This document shows positions 3,878 through 5,779 of a DNA stretch of 5,779 nt, in pieces. The notes under the pieces are model-generated. The model ran no database searches, was not told the origin of the DNA, and saw only the letters and a program-made list of their open reading frames with translations. The stretch is from JARDZI01 sp041639705. GTDB taxonomy: Bacteria; Bacillota; Clostridia; Clostridiales; Caloramatoraceae. Location: the NCBI GenBank assembly GCA_041639705.1, contig JBEQBT010000219.1:1-5779 (forward strand), in the 5' to 3' direction. Position numbers and translations under genes: made by a program. Numbering within the stretch: position 1 is the stretch's first letter; every line of letters starts with the position of its first letter.

Positions 3878-5779
3878 CTATACATTCTCACTATCTTCTG
3901 TTTCTGCCTCAACTAGTTCAAAGTCAATTGTCCTTGTATCTATGTCAGTCTTTGCAACCTTGACTCTTAACTCATCTCCTAGCCTATATACTTTCCTTAA
4001 TCTTTCTCCCATTAGTGAATGATGCTTTTCATCGTATATATAGTAGTCATCAAGCATATTGCTTATGTGGACTAATCCCTCTATAGTATTTTCCAGTTCA
4101 ACAAATATTCCAAAGGAAGTAACAGATGAGATAACTCCTGAATAAATCTGGCCGATTTTATCTGACATGTACTCTACTTTCTTTAAATCATCTGTTTCAC
4201 GTTCTGCTTCCTGAGCACGCCTTTCCATATCGCTTGATTGTAGTGATGCTGCCTCTACAAATTTCTTTATTTTCTTTATTCTGTTGTCATCTATCTTGCC
4301 TCTTATAAACTCCCTAATAATCCTGTGAATTGCTAGGTCTGGATATCTTCTTATTGGTGATGTAAAATGACAGTAATATTTAGCTGCTAACCCAAAATGC
4401 CCTGTGCTATCTGGGGCATATCTTGCCTGTTTTAACGACCTTAAAAGAAGTGTGTTAACCACTATCTCTTCCTTCTTACCCTTAACCTGTTCTAGTATTT
4501 CCTGCAAGGCTTTAGGGTGAATTTCACTAGATACCCTTAAGTACAATCCAAGATTATGAATGAATTCGCTTAATACGGTGAGTTTTTCTTCATCTGGGTC
4601 CTCGTGTATTCTATATACAAATGGAACCCCAGTCCAGAACATATGCTCTGCTATTGTTTCATTGCAAACAAGCATAAATTCTTCTATTATTCTATTAGCT
4701 ATTTCTCTTTCATAGGGTTTTATATCTATTGGTTTTCCCTTATCATTTAATATTATTTTTGTTTCATCAAAATCAAAATCTAGTGCTCCTCTGCGCATTC
4801 TTTTGCCATTAAGTATCATACAAAGCTCTTCCATATTCTTAAACTCATCAATTAAATAATCATACCTTTTTAGTAACTCTGGATCATTATCCTTTAAAAT
4901 CTTTGTCACATCAGTATAGGTCATTCTTTCACTTGTTCTTATAACACTTTCAAATATATCATGGTCTACGACCTTTCCTTCTGAATCTATTGTCATCATA
5001 CATGACATGGTAAGTCTATCAACCTTTGGATTCAAACTGCATAGTCCATTTGAAAGCTTTTTAGGCAGCATTGGAATAACTCTGTCAACCAGATACACAC
5101 TGGTTCCCCTATCAAATGCTTCCTTATCAAGTGGAGATTTTTCCTTAACATAATATGTAACGTCTGCAATATGTACACCTAATTTATATTTACCATCAGG
5201 CAACTTTTCAATTGAAACTGCATCATCTAAGTCCTTTGCATCCTCTCCATCGATTGTTACAATTTTTAAGTTCCTTAAGTCCTTCCTGTGGCTTAATTCT
5301 CCTGGGGGTATTTCCTCGGAAATATTTTGAGCATATGCTTCAACCTCTTCTGGAAATTCCTCTGGAAGGTCATATTTTCTTATAATTGATAGTATGTCAA
5401 CTCCAGGTGTATCTGCATTTCCTAATATTTCAATTACATTTCCCTCTGGATTTCTTCTTTTTTCAGGCCATTTAGTAATTTCAGCTACAACCTTATTTCC
5501 ATGCTTTGCACCGTTTACATTTCCCTTTGCAATGAAAATATCCTGATATATTCTTTTATCATCAGGTACTACAAATCCAAAGTTATCGCTTTTCTCAAAT
5601 ACACCGACCACCTTTGTATTTGCATGTTTTAAAATTCTTATAATTTCCCCTTCAATTTTCTTTCCAGGAATATTTTCCTTGGTTATCTTTGCAATAACCT
5701 TATCATTATTCATTGCACCATTTAAATTTTCAGCTGGAATATATACATCCTTTAACTCAGTATTTTCAGGAATTACAAA
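3878..5779 (-). CDS. rnr: Ribonuclease R, N-terminus cut by the window edge
   Basis: RNase R is a 3'-5' exoribonuclease of the RNB family that degrades structured RNA and, in trans-translation, non-stop mRNA. The frame is open to the last base: 22 codons precede the ATG at 5713 and spell family sequence (VIPENTELKDVYIPAENLNGA), so that ATG is internal. 633 residues are visible; family members are usually 700-800, so only the N-terminal helix-turn-helix part and some cold-shock sequence are missing. Counting from the first visible codon, cold-shock domains cover about 1-120 (second: GFVVPDD, 68-74). The RNB domain follows with catalytic D177, D183, D185 and D186 (IDGEDAKDLDD) and HFTSPIRRYPDL at 471-482, and an S1 domain lies at about 541-623 (GQIYSGVISSVTSFGIFVEL). 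No lysine-rich tail follows S1; the end is acidic. It lies upstream of smpB as in many Firmicutes. Confidence 0.95.
   Translation of the reverse strand, partial: FVIPENTELKDVYIPAENLNGAMNNDKVIAKITKENIPGKKIEGEIIRILKHANTKVVGVFEKSDNFGFVVPDDKRIYQDIFIAKGNVNGAKHGNKVVAEITKWPEKRRNPEGNVIEILGNADTPGVDILSIIRKYDLPEEFPEEVEAYAQNISEEIPPGELSHRKDLRNLKIVTIDGEDAKDLDDAVSIEKLPDGKYKLGVHIADVTYYVKEKSPLDKEAFDRGTSVYLVDRVIPMLPKKLSNGLCSLNPKVDRLTMSCMMTIDSEGKVVDHDIFESVIRTSERMTYTDVTKILKDNDPELLKRYDYLIDEFKNMEELCMILNGKRMRRGALDFDFDETKIILNDKGKPIDIKPYEREIANRIIEEFMLVCNETIAEHMFWTGVPFVYRIHEDPDEEKLTVLSEFIHNLGLYLRVSSEIHPKALQEILEQVKGKKEEIVVNTLLLRSLKQARYAPDSTGHFGLAAKYYCHFTSPIRRYPDLAIHRIIREFIRGKIDDNRIKKIKKFVEAASLQSSDMERRAQEAERETDDLKKVEYMSDKIGQIYSGVISSVTSFGIFVELENTIEGLVHISNMLDDYYIYDEKHHSLMGERLRKVYRLGDELRVKVAKTDIDTRTIDFELVEAETEDSENV

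Noticed and set aside
3804..4022. Plus-strand frame of 72 codons over the rnr 3' end
   Set aside because: It is antisense to rnr and passes through the rnr terminator; low-complexity serine-leucine product and no start signal.

Overview
The window looks like a chromosomal segment of a low-GC Clostridia-type Firmicute. DNA is AT-rich, ribosome binding sites are G-rich (GGGGG or GAGGTG), and the housekeeping order is rnr - smpB - ssrA on the minus strand. The tmRNA tag reads ...NNLALAA, close to tags known from Clostridium. Genus cannot be fixed from the sequence.

Right half (2631-5779, minus strand): the trans-translation block. RNase R (rnr) runs off the right edge. Its reading frame stays open through the last base, so the ATG at 5713 is internal and not the start. 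After rnr comes a strong hairpin terminator (3823-3855), then about 430 bp without a gene that holds a dispersed-type palindromic repeat and two overlapping sigma-A promoters. Then come smpB and, six bases after its stop codon, ssrA (tmRNA, 348 nt, CCA encoded). These three products act together: tmRNA-SmpB rescues stalled ribosomes and tags the nascent chain, and RNase R degrades the non-stop mRNA.

Left half (1-2630): very probably the end of an integrated mobile element whose attachment site is the 3' end of ssrA. A complete tyrosine recombinase (1547-2515, minus) starts about 115 bp beyond the tmRNA CCA end, the classic layout of elements integrated in ssrA. A long hairpin with a U-run sits between ssrA and int, and its run ends five bases before the int ribosome binding site. 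It may both replace the lost ssrA terminator and control int. Further left, and convergent with int, are a small unknown gene (1044-1307) and a sigma-70-like regulator gene (87-701). The 342 bp between these two has no convincing gene but is dense in inverted repeats and helically phased short direct repeats. It is the least explained part of the window. The other end of the element and its second att copy lie outside the window to the left.
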